64,000 nt of DNA from Acorus gramineus (GCA_030737835.1 JAUJYN010000012.1:6057943-6121942); one strand, 5' to 3'; numbered from the stretch's first letter, positions 46,871-57,894 are shown. Program-made: numbers and translations. The notes: generated from the letters alone by a model not told the origin.

Positions 46871-47887
46871 GATTTAGTCAAAATTAATTAAAATAAAATC
46901 AAATCAAATAAATAAATAAATAAAGAAAAGTCAACAAAAATTTTTCCTAACTACCCACACCCCTAAAACTACCCATTACCTAACTACCCACACCCCCTAA
47001 AACTACCCATTACCTTGTATAACCACCCACCCCTCCCTTCCTCTATAAATAGGAGGGAGGGGGGAGAAAAAAAAAGAAGAAAAAAGAAGGGAAGGAGGAA
47101 GAGGAGGAAAGGCAAGAACAAAAAAAGGCCCAAGGGAGAGAAGGAAGAAAGCAAAAAAAGCAAGAAGAAGAAGAAGGGTGGGGAAAAATCCAAGGGAGAG
47201 ATATACAAACTCTCCCTCGATTCCACCTTCTTCTTGAAGAATCCACCAAAAGAAGAAGAAAAAGAAGAAAGGTGGGGAAAAATCCAAGGGAGAGATATAC
47301 AAACTCTCCCTCGATTCCACCTTCTTCTTGAAGAATCCACCAAAAGAAGAAGAAGTCAAGAAAGCCAAAGAAGAAGAAAAAGAAAAGTGTGGAGAAAATC
47401 CAAGGGAGAGATATACAAACTCTCCCTCGATTCCACCTTCTTCTTAAAGAAAAGTGTGGAGAAAATCCAAGGGAGAGAAATACTAACTCTCCCTCGATTC
47501 CACCTTCTTCTTGAAGAATATCTTCACTTTGTTCACGAAGGAGAAAGTCCAGAGAAGGGAAGATCAAGAAAAGCGGCTTCAAATCAAATCACAAGTTCAA
47601 AAAATCCAAGAAGGGTGAAGAACAAAGCACCGCTGGTCCTAAACAACAAGGCTCAAACTCAAAAGGCCCGAAGGATCACGCACCGCAAGTCTCTTCATCT
47701 TCCTTTTAAATTTTCACAAACTTGTAAAAATCTCTGAAGTTGTAATTCTCGAGACACTCTTCAAAGGAGACCGAGGATCAGAGGATTAAAAGATCGTTGT
47801 ACCCACGTCACCCTTTTCATGTATTGATTTGCTCTCCGAGCATATCATCATCTTTAAAATTTGTAAAGGACATTTTTGTTCGCTACA
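46819..47887 (+). repeat. 3' LTR of the Tat-clade element (1069 bp)
   Basis: Same borders and TATA box (47043-47052) as the 5' LTR. Four inverted-repeat units lie at 47194-47216, 47288-47310, 47404-47426 and 47471-47493. Differences from the 5' LTR are few and mostly in A-runs and AAG runs. Confidence 0.93.
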
Positions 47888-48092
47888 ATTATACCAAGGT
47901 TATTTTCTTAATATAATGATATTAATAATACTGCATTAATAAAATTTAGTAACATTTAATATTGAATACTATTAATATTAATATTATAATATACATATTA
48001 AGAAAAATAAAATAAGTATTAGCAAATATGAATTAACTTATTTTTATTAAATTCATTGGTTTTTTATTTAATCTATTTTGGAGAAATTAATT

Positions 48093-48476
48093 AGGGGTCT
48101 CTATAGTCACCTGACTATTAATTTTAGATCCCTGAAAATTTTTAATTTTTTAGATCCTTAAGGCGTTCAAAAATTATATTTAGGTCCCTCCGATGGGATA
48201 CAGTTAAAAAATACAAAAAATACCCCTCATCAAATTATTTCATTACATTGTAAAACTTCCGAGCACATTATTAAGTATATCTAATGCACTATTAACACTC
48301 CACAGTACAATGTTAACCTTCGCATAACTGGGCAAATGTATTTTTGATATTGTTGAACAATATCGGGCTGGAGGGACTTAATGAATAATTTTTCAACGCC
48401 ATGAGAGGGGGCCTAAAAAAAACTTAAAAATTTAAATGGACCTAAAAATAATAGATGGGTGATCACAGGGAACCCT
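48093..48476. mobile_element. MITE, 384 bp, long TIRs, 8-bp TSD
   Basis: The ends AGGGGTCTCTATAGTCACC and the reverse of GGTGATCACAGGGAACCCT begin imperfect inverted repeats of about 100 bp (TTTTTAATTTTTTAGATCC at the left, AAACTTAAAAATTTAAATGG at the right). AATTAATT flanks both ends (48085-48092, 48477-48484). As that string is palindromic, TSD length is not certain (8 bp would fit hAT; 9 bp with a change, MULE). Non-coding. Confidence 0.75.
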
Positions 48477-48484
48477 AATTAATT

Positions 48485-49020
48485 TCCCCATATATTTTTC
48501 ATATATTTTATTTTATCCCACAAAATATGATTTTGAAAATTAAAAAAAAAAGGGTAAGATTTATTATTCGTAAAACTCATAACAAATCTTATCCAATTAT
48601 CTTAGATTTCTCTAAGATATCATTTTATAAAAATGAGTACAAAAATGGTATAAAATCAGATCAAATACCGATTTATTCTAATATTCCTTTGAAGTTAATA
48701 TTCCGATAATATTCATATAATATTTATTAAATAAATTCAATTTAAATTTAATCATTTTTAATTCCTTTTTTTTTTTTGATAAGGAAGATTATTATTTCAT
48801 TATACAGTTTGTTAAGCTCAAATATTTTATTTTAAACAAAAATACAGTAATTATTTTTTTTGTAAAATTATAGATGTCAATCGTAAATATTGTTTAAAAT
48901 AATTTAACTAGTATATAGAAAAATCAGATCATAAATTTCAACAACCTCACCTATTAATCTTTTAACAAAATTGTAACAAATATATACGCTATGCATTGAT
49001 ATTTGAATCTCTTAATTATA
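48485..49020. other. AT-rich upstream region of LEA_2 copy 4
   Basis: No gene or repeat end recognised apart from a T-run at 48768-48777. Confidence 0.4.
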
Positions 49021-49025
49021 CGGCC

Positions 49026-49032
49026 CTATAAA
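49026..49032 (+). promoter_or_regulatory. TATA box of LEA_2 copy 4
   Basis: CTATAAA in the context GGCCCTATAAACAGG, 86 bp before the start codon. It matches the box of copy 2, and the leader between (AAGCAAACTCTAAATCAAA) is shared too. Confidence 0.6.
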
Positions 49033-49117
49033 CAGGTCGGCCCAAGCAAACTCTAAATCAAATTTTATTTTTACTTTTCTATTATCCTCTCTTAGCTTCC
49101 TCTCATCAAATTTTACC

Positions 49118-49741
49118 ATGCAAAACTCCTCCGCAACGTCTTCACCTCCACCATCCATGTGTGAGAAGATGTTCAAGATCACCGACGTAATTATGATTGC
49201 ATTGGTTATTGCCTTCGCCATTGCCACAATCATCTCCCTATCATGGGACTCGCCCCGATTCAACGTCGTTGGCATTCACATAAAGGAATTAAACCTCACA
49301 TCGACGACAGTAGTGCCGCCAAAGATCGAGATCGACATCTCCATCACAAACCCAAACATAATGCATCGCCTCTCGATACAACCGTTGAACTCGAAGAGCG
49401 ACACCAATGGCAACATCGTCTTGTACCACAACGCCAACCGTCTCGGCTCTGGATTCATGTCGGAGGTCTTCCATCTGTCGGGGCACAGCACTTCGACGGT
49501 CCGGGTGATGTTTGAGGGGGATGGTTATACACAATGGAAGGAGAATCTCCTCGCGTCGGCCGACGATAAGGGAAGGTACACTTTCAATGTTGTTCTTTAT
49601 ATGCCCGTCTCGGCGAACATGGATATCTATGGTTATTGCGGCGTCATTAAGCGACAATGCTGGGTCGTCATGGAGAAGCCAATGACCGAGGATTCGAAGA
49701 TTGTTTCGGAGTCCTGCATGTCTGTGACGGACGACGATTAG
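49118..49741 (+). CDS. LEA_2/NHL-like membrane protein, copy 4 (207 aa, intact)
   Basis: A single exon without breaks. A short Ser/Pro tail (MQNSSATSSPPPSMCEK) is followed by a membrane helix at about 23-44 (VIMIALVIAFAIATIISL). The LEA_2-type domain runs SWDSPRFNVVGIHIKELNL, KIEIDISITNPNIMHRLSI, NGNIVLYHNANRLGSGFM, STSTVRVMFEGDGYTQWKE and DDKGRYTFNVVLYMPV, ending MTEDSKIVSESCMSVTDDD. It is the closest intact relative of copy 1 (both have SLSWDSPRFNVVG and the VTD C-terminus); copy 2 is more diverged. Family members are plasma-membrane proteins with roles in defence and stress; a specific role cannot be read from sequence. Opposite in strand to the other three copies. The 3' flank (49742-49985) is shared with the other copies and keeps the empty MULE site. 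Confidence 0.85.
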   Translation: MQNSSATSSPPPSMCEKMFKITDVIMIALVIAFAIATIISLSWDSPRFNVVGIHIKELNLTSTTVVPPKIEIDISITNPNIMHRLSIQPLNSKSDTNGNIVLYHNANRLGSGFMSEVFHLSGHSTSTVRVMFEGDGYTQWKENLLASADDKGRYTFNVVLYMPVSANMDIYGYCGVIKRQCWVVMEKPMTEDSKIVSESCMSVTDDD

Positions 49742-49985
49742 AGATGGAAATTGATGAGATGGTGATTCTTGGGGGTTTCTTTGTTTCTCTCTTCACTTCG
49801 ATTAATTATATTTTGGTTGTTTTATTAGGTTTAGGGTGCATTTTGGGAACCCAGTTTGTTTCCCAGAAATTTTTTTTTTTTGTTTTGTTGCTTTTGAAAC
49901 TTGATTATGAGTAAACATATGAAAAGTTCTTTTTAATAACATTTATAATAAAAAGTTGTGTTTCAATGTTTTGGAGGTCCAATTT

Positions 49986-50333
49986 GCTTATGACCATGTT
50001 TAAGTGTTGGAAACTTTATCAAAATCAAGGCAATGTAAAGAACCTAGTAAGGCCACAGATTCAAACCAATATGAAAACACAGCAAATATTCTGCAAATAA
50101 AGAACAGAGGATTAGAAAAACATATCAGTTTTGGTGGAAGCGAGCAGAGACGCTCTGTCCTCGGTGAATAAGGCCCCCCCACGCACAGGGATGAACGGCT
50201 CCTACCACTGAGAGATACGACCACCAGGGTTATGCCTCATCGGGGTGTGAGCTACGATAAGACCACAGTGAACAGCCGAGATCCTTTCAGAGGCTGCTTT
50301 CCCTTATCCATAGGAGGTGTAGGAAGAAGACCT
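49986..50333. other. Non-coding, unrecognised
   Basis: 50140-50280 is richer in G/C and has no open frame that I recognise. It may continue the LINE ORF1-like piece next to it. Confidence 0.3.
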
Positions 50334-50693
50334 TCAGAGGATAGGGGGGCAGTGGTGAGCAGTTGGGTCCGAAAGAGGAGATGGTTTAGGGTCAAAGGAG
50401 GAGGGGTTAGGTTCCAAAGGAGGGGCGAGTTGATGGTTAGAAGAAGAGGAAATGGGGTTAGAAATTGTGGAGGAAGAGGGGTTCTCCACAATAGGAGGGG
50501 GGAAACTTGGAAGTAGTGGAGGGGAAATTCCCGCAGGGAGAGGAAGAGAAGGGAAATCACTCTGATGTCTCTCACCCATGCATGGAGGAATGGAAAGGTC
50601 TGAGGGGGGCGCCCCGCAGCCGCCGGCGGGGCCGGCATTGATGAGCGGAACGTCCAAACTTAGGGCAGGTTTTTTACAAACAAAAAACGACAA
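50252..50693 (-). mobile_element. Probable LINE ORF1 N-terminal fragment
   Basis: The minus strand from Met 50693 encodes a Pro/Ser-rich stretch (PSLPLPAGISPPLLPSFPPP), much like the N-part of ORF1 in the LINE at 33.3 kb (Pro/Ser-rich before DUF4283). No DUF4283 domain follows, and frames change near 50340. A GC-rich inverted repeat (GCCCCGCAGCC...CGGGGC) lies at 50612-50632. Assignment is by composition only. Confidence 0.35.
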
Positions 50694-50722
50694 ACATTGA
50701 AGTTGAAAATGTATAAATAAAT

Positions 50723-50784
50723 TTCCGTTGAACCCAAATCTCTCAGGTGAGAGTCAAGTATCCTAACCAACTAGACTACAATTG
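50723..50784 (-). pseudogene. tRNA-Glu(CTC)-like relic lacking most of the T arm
   Basis: On the minus strand TTGTAGTCTAGTTGGTTAGG is the D-arm side of plant tRNA-Glu. The anticodon arm reads GACTCTCACCTGAGAG with CTC in the anticodon place, then TTTGGGTTCAA jumps directly to CGGAA. About ten bases of the T stem/loop are missing, and two stem positions have changed. It cannot fold into a full tRNA. No tail or body follows to suggest a SINE. Confidence 0.65.
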
Positions 50785-50789
50785 ATTTG

Positions 50790-51067
50790 TTTAAAGAATA
50801 TGACAAATAATAAAAAAATAAAAAAAAATAAAAAACAATATATTACATCAGGGGACAGAGCGAGCTACTTGATCATGCATGAGTTATACATCACCTTCTA
50901 ATCTATTACTTTTGTTGAGTTCTTGTGTAAATCTAGAGTTTATCATAGTTTTCGAGTTCGTTAAATCATGATACGATTTAATTGAGAGCCATTAGTACAT
51001 CTCATAGTTGTTCTGGGTATTTTATTTAATATATGACCCTACGAGTTTGGGATTCAAGTTGTGATAT
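50790..51067. other. AT-rich spacer
   Basis: Nothing recognised; A-rich 50800-50840. Confidence 0.45.
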
Positions 51068-51245
51068 ATCCCAATTTTTTTTTTTTTTTTTTTGCTTTGT
51101 AATAAAGCTTTGTACTGTAGAAAAAATGATGCACAAACTTTACAAACAACAGGGAAACTATCAAAAACAAGGGGATGAACCACCAAAAAACAACATGGTT
51201 GGATCAGGAAGCTGGGTCGGTCTCCTCGTTGGGCTTCACATATGA
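51068..51245 (-). mobile_element. LINE 3' UTR fragment
   Basis: A T-run (51066-51084) marks the reversed tail. The stretch ACTTTACAAACAACAGGG...GGTTGGATCAGGAAG matches the 3' UTR at about 1500-1580 (TTTACAAAAACAGGGG, GGTTTGGATCAGGGAG). No coding part is left. Confidence 0.6.
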
Positions 51246-51399
51246 CAATTTTTAGTGTTCGATTTCATCCAAGTTTTGATCGAGTGGAGATCCATGAGTT
51301 CGTGGATGGTTTCGAGCACCAACATCATCACCATCAGTGAGCCAAGTCAGCAATTTTCTCTTGTGTATCACTTTTATTTTAGGTTTCGTCCTAGACTAT

Positions 51400-51460
51400 T
51401 TTTTTTTTATAATGGACGGATCCCCATAGCTGGCCTTAGTGTGGAGCTGAGCATCTAGAC
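51400..51460 (-). mobile_element. Partial copy of the SINE-like element
   Basis: ATCCCCATAGCTGGCCTTAG and TGGAGCTGAGC parallel ACCCCCGTGGCTGACCTTAC and CGAGCTGGGAA of 4800-4845. The segment before it (51395-51405) is T-rich, as at 4779-4797. Confidence 0.45.
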
Positions 51461-53819
51461 CCTATTACTCTCATGATGTTATCATTTCATGATGGAGTTT
51501 GTATTGTTACCTTGAGATATGTATATTCATTCGGCTGATGTCGAGCATGTAACTATATATTTCTACCTTGATATATGTATTTCATATTTTACTAATATAT
51601 CTCATATACTAAACAAACTTTGTATCACATATTTTAATCCTCACATAATAAATATCATCAAAATTTGAAATTAAAAGAATTGTAGGGTCCTTCAAAAGAA
51701 AAGGACCCTCCAAAAATTAGCGTATGCCACTAGTAATGACGAGCACACGGTATTCTTTAGTAAAAGGCGAAAGAATAGTTCGCTCTGTGCTCAACATACG
51801 GCTGTGTAAGTTCCAAATGCTGGAAGGTCCTCATTATATAGTCGAGACAAGTATCTTCATTATATATCATTCGATGTGAGACTAAAAAGTTTCACGTTTG
51901 GCAGTACTACACGGGCTTAATTGGATGGTGAGCATATATAAAGACATGACAACTTGTGCCACAAATATCTCCACAAAAGGAGTGACCTTTATGATTATAA
52001 GAAATCTAAAACATTGGAAAAATCAATCATGCAGGTCCTTTTCCACTTACTCATGATGAATCAAAACAGCAACAGATCATCCTGGAGTCCTTCAATACGG
52101 GAATCCATTCAGGGTACCCTATTGCTTTGCATTTTTCGGCGCATAAAACTCCCCCCTCGCCTGCCATGCAAAATGACCCATCATTATCATTCGGTCGGAC
52201 TTTAGCAAATGATGATAGGCTTGCCCTAGACTCCAATTGCCCCTCCCGTGCCCCATTTTCAATGGGCATGCTTGGTTGCATGGCTACCACCATGTTATGG
52301 TCCTGTTTTCTTTCTTCAAGTGCTCGACCTAAGAAAGATGATTGATTAGTGTGCGCTCTGAGTCACCAAAGTTAAATTTTTTTTAGTGCAAGTGTAGGCA
52401 CACACCAAATATATTAAGTGGACATGCCCATATAACACACACACACACACACACACACAAAATGGTAGAAGAAAGATTAGCCATCAACAAGGAGCTCAGA
52501 AGTAAACTATTTTGCTTTAACAATCTGCCCTCTGACAAAACTCACTCTACTTGTGCCAACGTAAGTAGATTAGCATTAAAGACTCAAAGTTAAATCAATA
52601 ATAATTATTCTTTAAAAACACGAAAACTCAGCAACTCGGTAAACTACTGATGCGAGTTGGTCAACAAGGTCAACTGATTCTACAAGCAATTTACTATTAT
52701 ATTACAGTAATAATATCAAATAAAAATACGCATGTCACCAAAATGAACTCCGTGATAAAAATGTATCATCAAATTAAAATTTAAATCAACCTAAAAAGGA
52801 ATAATTAATTATAACATCTCATATTATTTTTTATATGTTGCTCATTTCATGAGAGTTGTTTTATAGAAGAGAAAACAGAAGATTTTGTACGAGACTTTAA
52901 CATTGGAACTTGGCTAATATAATATTAGGTGTTGTTAATCATGTGGACTACATAGGGTGCTTTTTTTTGGCAAATGAGTTTTTTGTATCCAGGTCCCTCG
53001 TTAAGGAGGGGGTACCTCACTATCCTACAAAGAGGAATTATCAAAATTAGATGAACAATCCTGGTACAAGATCGATCTTTCCAACGAGAATGAAAAAACT
53101 ATTATACATCAATGTGACTACAAAATCTATCTAGTAGATCTAGATGATTGATGCTCTCAGCCATTTAATTGATTTTCATAAAAGATGAATCCAAAAAATG
53201 TAACGAAGGATGAAAAGAAAACAATCATACCACCATGAGACAGATGAAGGATGGAAAGACAAACTAGAGCTAGGAGAATGCGTTTCTCCATAGACGCTTC
53301 CACCGACATTTTGAATTATGTGTTCTACTTCATGGACAATTTTTTTTATAGCAATAGAGAATACCTAATTTTTCAAGGGCAAGAAATCTAGAAATAAGAT
53401 ATCTTTACTACTATTATTATTTGCGTACAAGATATCATTCAATTAGGATAGTTTTATATTTATGGCATACAAGATATCAATCTAGTAAGATATTGATGTT
53501 TTGTTTTTATGGCATACATGACAACTTCAATTAAGATTATTCTACCGTTTTTTGGAATATAAGATACTACCTCTCGCCTTAGGCATGCAACATAAATTTA
53601 TTTGCTATGGATAGCTATGTGGGGTCAAACAACAATTGAGATAGTATCAATATTTTTTTTATTGTGCTTTCTATGATTTCCATTGGAAAATATAAAAATG
53701 ATATTTTTTGTGACGCCCCTAAAAAAATCCAATCTCACAAATAAGGCGCATCTTGGCCCGCTATGACCAATTACTTTTAAAATTTTTATAAAGGTTTCAA
53801 AATAACATAATTAGGTGAT
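51461..53819. other. 2.4 kb intergenic sequence
   Basis: 52060-52350 is a G/C-richer patch with short open frames on both strands and no known motif. A (CA) microsatellite lies at 52435-52459. The rest is AT-rich. No gene is supported. Confidence 0.4.
52435..52459. repeat. (AC)n microsatellite, 12 units
   Basis: Uninterrupted AC dinucleotides; likely polymorphic. Confidence 0.95.
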
Positions 53820-54722
53820 AGCATTAAGGTGAGGACCCTGCATAAGATTTTTATGGTGCCTTCCTTACTTGATGTTAGCAGTAGTGCAAGAGCTTTTGGG
53901 TTGACAGTGATAGAGAATGTCAAGATTGCTTCCATTGTAACGTGGCTGGTCCCCCCTTCTGGCAGGCTCAAATTAAACATAGATGGTTCACTGTCTGATG
54001 ATCGTGGTGGTTATGGAGCTCTTCTAAGAAACAACAATGCTGATTTTATTGCTGGGCTGGCGAGGAGACTTGACCTTCCTTCCATCAATCTCCTAGAACT
54101 TAAAGCTATTGAGAGGGGGATACAATTGAGATTGTCTAAGGCAGCCACTAACTTATGGATTGAATCAGACTCCACCACTACAATTGTTTGGGTACATGGA
54201 AGGGGTTGTATACCCTGGACTGCCCTTCGATCTCTTTGACAATTCCACCAAGGACTGCAATATTTAAATTGCTGGAAGGCAACACACATTCATAGGGAGG
54301 GTAACTCTCCTGCTGATTTGCTCGCTGGTTATCGATCCTTTCGAGGAGAAACACTCTTTTGTACACACCATCTCTGGGCTGAGATCATAACAGCCATTGA
54401 GGAGGACAAGCTAATGAGAGGACATGAATGCATCAGCTGATCAATGTAATGGCTAACATAGTGTATGAAGAGGATGAACAGGGGAGATCAGAACTTCAAT
54501 CACCGATCAATGGAAGAATTGTCAATGAGGGTCTGACATCTCTTCTACTGTCAGTGATAATTTTATGAACATGGCATAATTGATAAAGGGAGTAGTTGAT
54601 AGGATGTGACCTATATCCCATTTTCAAGCTCTTTCTTCACTTATTTTTGTAAAAGGGCTATGCATATGTACAAATTTCAATGGTATAGAAATACAAAATC
54701 TTGATTATCAATAAAAAAAAAT
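53820..54722 (+). mobile_element. 5'-truncated LINE (RNase H, 3' UTR, tail)
   Basis: 53829-54237 is open and encodes the linker and RNase H: VPPSGRLKLNIDGSLSDDRG, INLLELKAIERG, LWIESDSTTTIVWVHGRG, PWTALRSL. After a stop at 54238 the frame goes on with THIHREGNSPADLLAGYRSF and ends IEEDK...GHECIS near 54440. A 3' UTR follows, with an A-run at 54713-54722. One stop is the only break seen in the domain, so it is a younger copy than 1-645. Confidence 0.85.
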
Positions 54723-55242
54723 AATAATCATAAATGTATGAGCCTCGAAAGGTGACGCATAACATTATTGATGTAATGTAAACTTGGACAATACATAAAC
54801 TGAACATAACCCTCGATATCCCATGAGAGCAATTAGAATAATACAACGTGCATCATAAAGAAGAATAAATGCAATAACAATATATCCTATAATATAATAT
54901 ACCACGGTAACATTTATTTGGTCGTCACACATCAGAAGAGATCATCAATATGCTCAGAATATCCATTTTTTTTATCACCTTGAATAAGAACCACCATGCG
55001 AAAAGTGTAATGAGCTATGAGCCTCAGCAAGTAAAATAAAACATTAAACACGCCTCAAATGGTAATCATTATAAAAAATAAATTTTATAAAAACTAATTC
55101 TTATGAAATCTGTCAAAATAACAAAATTCAAAAAGGTTTACTGTTTTTTTTCTTTTACCTCTCCAAAAATTGGTTTCTTGATTAACTGTAGAACCTCTTC
55201 TGTATCCTTGACTCCTTAGTGGGAAACTAAACATTTCCCTCT
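54723..55242. other. AT-rich spacer
   Basis: Nothing recognised. Confidence 0.45.
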
Positions 55243-55259
55243 AAAGGCCTGCCTCTTTT
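55243..55259. repeat. TSD of the LINE at 55260-57036 (left)
   Basis: AAAGGCCTGCCTCTTTT, identical to 57037-57053: a perfect 17-bp duplication. Confidence 0.9.
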
Positions 55260-57036
55260 TCTTTCCTTTTTTTGATTGGTAATCAATTTTGTATTGCTAT
55301 ATAAAAACTTTACAAACAGTGTCAAAAAGAGATACATAAGAATAGGATTTGGGGTAGAATTAGATAATGACGAAGGTGGGAAAGACGATCCAGGTTGACC
55401 TACATCCCTTAGCTGTTATGTGTTCTGTCCATTGAATCCACCTTCTAACTAAACTCAAAAGAGATACATTATGGTCGAATGCGACTAAATGGGATCCCCG
55501 ATTTATCAGCATCCAGTGCAATCCTTAAATCGGGCCAGATATCAGACTCATTGATATGGGTTTCCCCTTGGGCAGATTGGAAGGAAGCTAGTATATCTGC
55601 TAGGGAGTTCCCCTCTCAATGGACGTGGGTAGCGACCCACTCTTCGAGCGTGTCTAAGGCTTGCTGGATGGAGCAAAGACTTCAGATTGCACTCCAGGGA
55701 CGGGAACCTCTACCTTTGACCCAAGAGATCGCTGTGGTAGAGTCCAACTCGATCCACAAATTTTTTATACTTGCTAATATTGCAAGCTTAATGCCCACTT
55801 CAATGGATTTTAGTTCCAATAGGTTGATGGAAAGGAGATCATTACACCCGGCAAGGCCTTGGATAAAGGTCGAATGATCATTCCGAAGGAGCGCACCCTA
55901 GTCTCCCCTGTCCTCGGATAAAGATCCATCAGTGTTCACTTCCATCCACCCTAGGTTAGGAGGAGTCCAGTGAACTAGTATTGTAGATTCTTGAATTTCC
56001 AGAATGGAAATTCCAAAAAATTCAGCCATTTGGAGCACTTCGGGTGATGAAATTGACTTGAGGGGAACCGAGGACAATCGGATTTTGATGGAGTCTTTAA
56101 TTCTTCAAAGGACAATCAGTTTGTGTGTAGATATACCCTCGAAAACCCGAGCATTGTGTTCAAACCAAACATGCCAGATGATGGTTGTTAGAGAAGTCAG
56201 CGATAGAATTTTCTTAATTGGCGATCCAGCAACTGAAGAGAGCAATCTAGAAAGGGCAGCAAAGGACCATGGGGGAAGATGCCTGATTTTTATCCCCTTA
56301 AGAAGTGAGCCCAGATATCTAGAGTAAGAGCATTGGAGAAAGATGTGATACTCAATTCCGTTAGTACATAAGAGGCAAAAAAAAAATCAGATACAAGGCC
56401 CTTACATAGCAAACGAGCTCGGGTGGGCAGTTTGTTGTGGAATGCCTGCCATGCACAAATAGTGTGTTTTGGAGTTTGAGTGGGCTGCCATAGCCAAGAG
56501 AACCATTGCATGGGCTGGATAGCCAAGCGGATTGATTCCCAGGCAGAGGAGAGAGTGAGTGTACCAGATTTGGTAGGGCTCCACACAATCACATCATCTC
56601 CACTACCTCCAACCTCAATTTTCTCAATATCTGCCCAAAGGCTGTCCAGTGAGGATGGCCAACATGACGGTTTCCTCCAATTGCCATTGTGGATAAGGCG
56701 ATTTAAGCATGCAGATTGAGGAGGTCCCCAAATGCAGGAAGTATGGCCTAGATAGGGTTTTAACCCCTTGCCATTAAGCCACGGATCCAACCATATATTG
56801 ATCGATTTGCCTTCAAAGATGATGTAGTGGACCTTAGGAGCAATCCAAAATCTAGCATTCAAAATTGAAATCCAAGAACAAGTGCTGCTTGCTGGAGGAT
56901 GAACTGACCAAATGTTTATGCTTTTTAGATATTTTTTGGAAGCCCAATCCGTCCATGGTGAATGCCGATTTATTAAGAGTTCCCAATCCGTCCATGTTTC
57001 TGACTATTAGATATCTTTTGGAAGCTCAATCCATCC
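55260..57036 (-). mobile_element. 5'-truncated LINE with perfect 17-bp TSD
   Basis: On the minus strand 56862-56290 is open and encodes the post-RT region (FEGKSINIWLDPWLNGKGLK) and the start of the zinc-binding region (AWQAFHNKLPTRARLLCKGL). 56280-56020 encodes its end, and 55990-55480 a decayed RNase H. A T-rich 3' end lies at 55256-55270. The extreme 5' part (57036-56880) repeats CAATCCGTCCATG twice and has no LINE coding match. It may be a rearranged or added segment carried at insertion. TSD at 55243-55259 and 57037-57053. Confidence 0.85.
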
Positions 57037-57246
57037 AAAGGCCTGCCTCTTTTAGCTACTCTGTTTGTTGAGTTTTTGTGGTTGCCTCCCTATTCTTCTT
57101 TGACTCACGAATGTTTAACTTAAGAGATTTCTTCTCAAGTGTCACCTTATGCTATTGTCGAGAGCCGTTCACCTTTTCCACCATAGAATTTTGGACAAAA
57201 CATTTTCAAGAGTGGGAATGATGGATTTTTCCATTACATCCTCTGG

Positions 57247-57558
57247 TTATTTCAATTTGGAATTGGTTTGGGCTAACCTCTGGTTATTTTCCTCTTGAAA
57301 TGTTACTATTTCCTTCGTGCTGCTTTTGTTGAGCTTTATCATTTTGACCTCTTTGTACTTGATATCTTTGAACATTATATTCCTACCGTCTGCAATTTTT
57401 TGCCCTAGTTTTTCAGCTTGAACACGGGTTTGGAAAAGAAGTTTCCTATAAATCCAAAAGTTGTCCAAACATATTTTCAAAAGGACCCTTAGTTCTTTTG
57501 CATGTCGTAGTTTTGTGCAGGGTATCGCATCATCATGCCCAGAGATGTTACTATGCAA
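57247..57558 (-). other. Open frame of 103 codons, coiled-coil-like, unrecognised
   Basis: The minus strand encodes LRVLLKICLDNFWIYRKLLF, then a charged stretch (RVQAEKLGQKIADGRN, YKEVKMIKLNKSSTKEI, FQEENNQRLAQTNSKLK) with heptad-like spacing. It does not look like LINE, LTR or MULE protein. It could be a fragment of a host coiled-coil gene or a retrocopy. No flanking exons or promoter are seen, and 57054-57246 shows nothing else. Confidence 0.3.
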
Positions 57559-57639
57559 GCATGCATGAGGCTTTCAATCGTACAAGATAGTGAACTCCTC
57601 TCTATATCAAATTTTGGAATCAACAAAAACTTTGATTAA

Positions 57640-57800
57640 ATTTTGTTTTTTCTCAAAAAAAAAAAAAAAAATGGGAATCCACAAAAACTTTACCATGTCC
57701 TTCTCCACTTTGATTTCCTCGCAGACTCTCGCATAAGAGATCCTCGTCATCTAACAAGTGCCAATTGCACTAGCTATTTTGTTGAAGCATTGAAGAGACA
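57640..57800 (-). mobile_element. Possible LINE ORF1 scrap
   Basis: The minus strand reads MTRISYARVCEEIKVEKDMV, which resembles the RISFARVCVEI block of DUF4283 in LINE ORF1 (compare ISISFARICVEIEA at about 34250). Short and isolated. An A-run (57655-57670) adjoins it. Confidence 0.35.
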
Positions 57801-57894
57801 AAAAAAAAAGAGGTAGATCTTGAAAATTTAACCTACACAAATATTGTTGTTAACATCTCAAACTCAATTCATGTTGTAGGTGTCCACTATTTTT

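Larger units (their letters stand above)
37218..47887 (+). mobile_element. Ty3/gypsy element, Tat clade, 10.67 kb, nearly whole
   Basis: LTR (37218-38290), primer site, gag (38386-40515), pol (40512-46042), a 3' non-coding part, a purine tract, LTR (46819-47887) and a 5-bp TSD. Pol carries protease, RT, RNase H, a second archaeal-type RNase H and integrase; the double RNase H marks the Tat clade. About one break is apparent in the pol region; otherwise the element looks whole. The LTRs differ mainly in A-runs and purine repeats, so the insertion is young, probably not more than a million years or so (an estimate by eye). Frames of gag and pol overlap slightly at the junction. Confidence 0.93.

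Noticed and set aside
53786-53980. Minus-strand open frames opposite the LINE RNase H regions
   Set aside because: Shadow frames of the LINE coding strand; only the sense frames show RNase H motifs.
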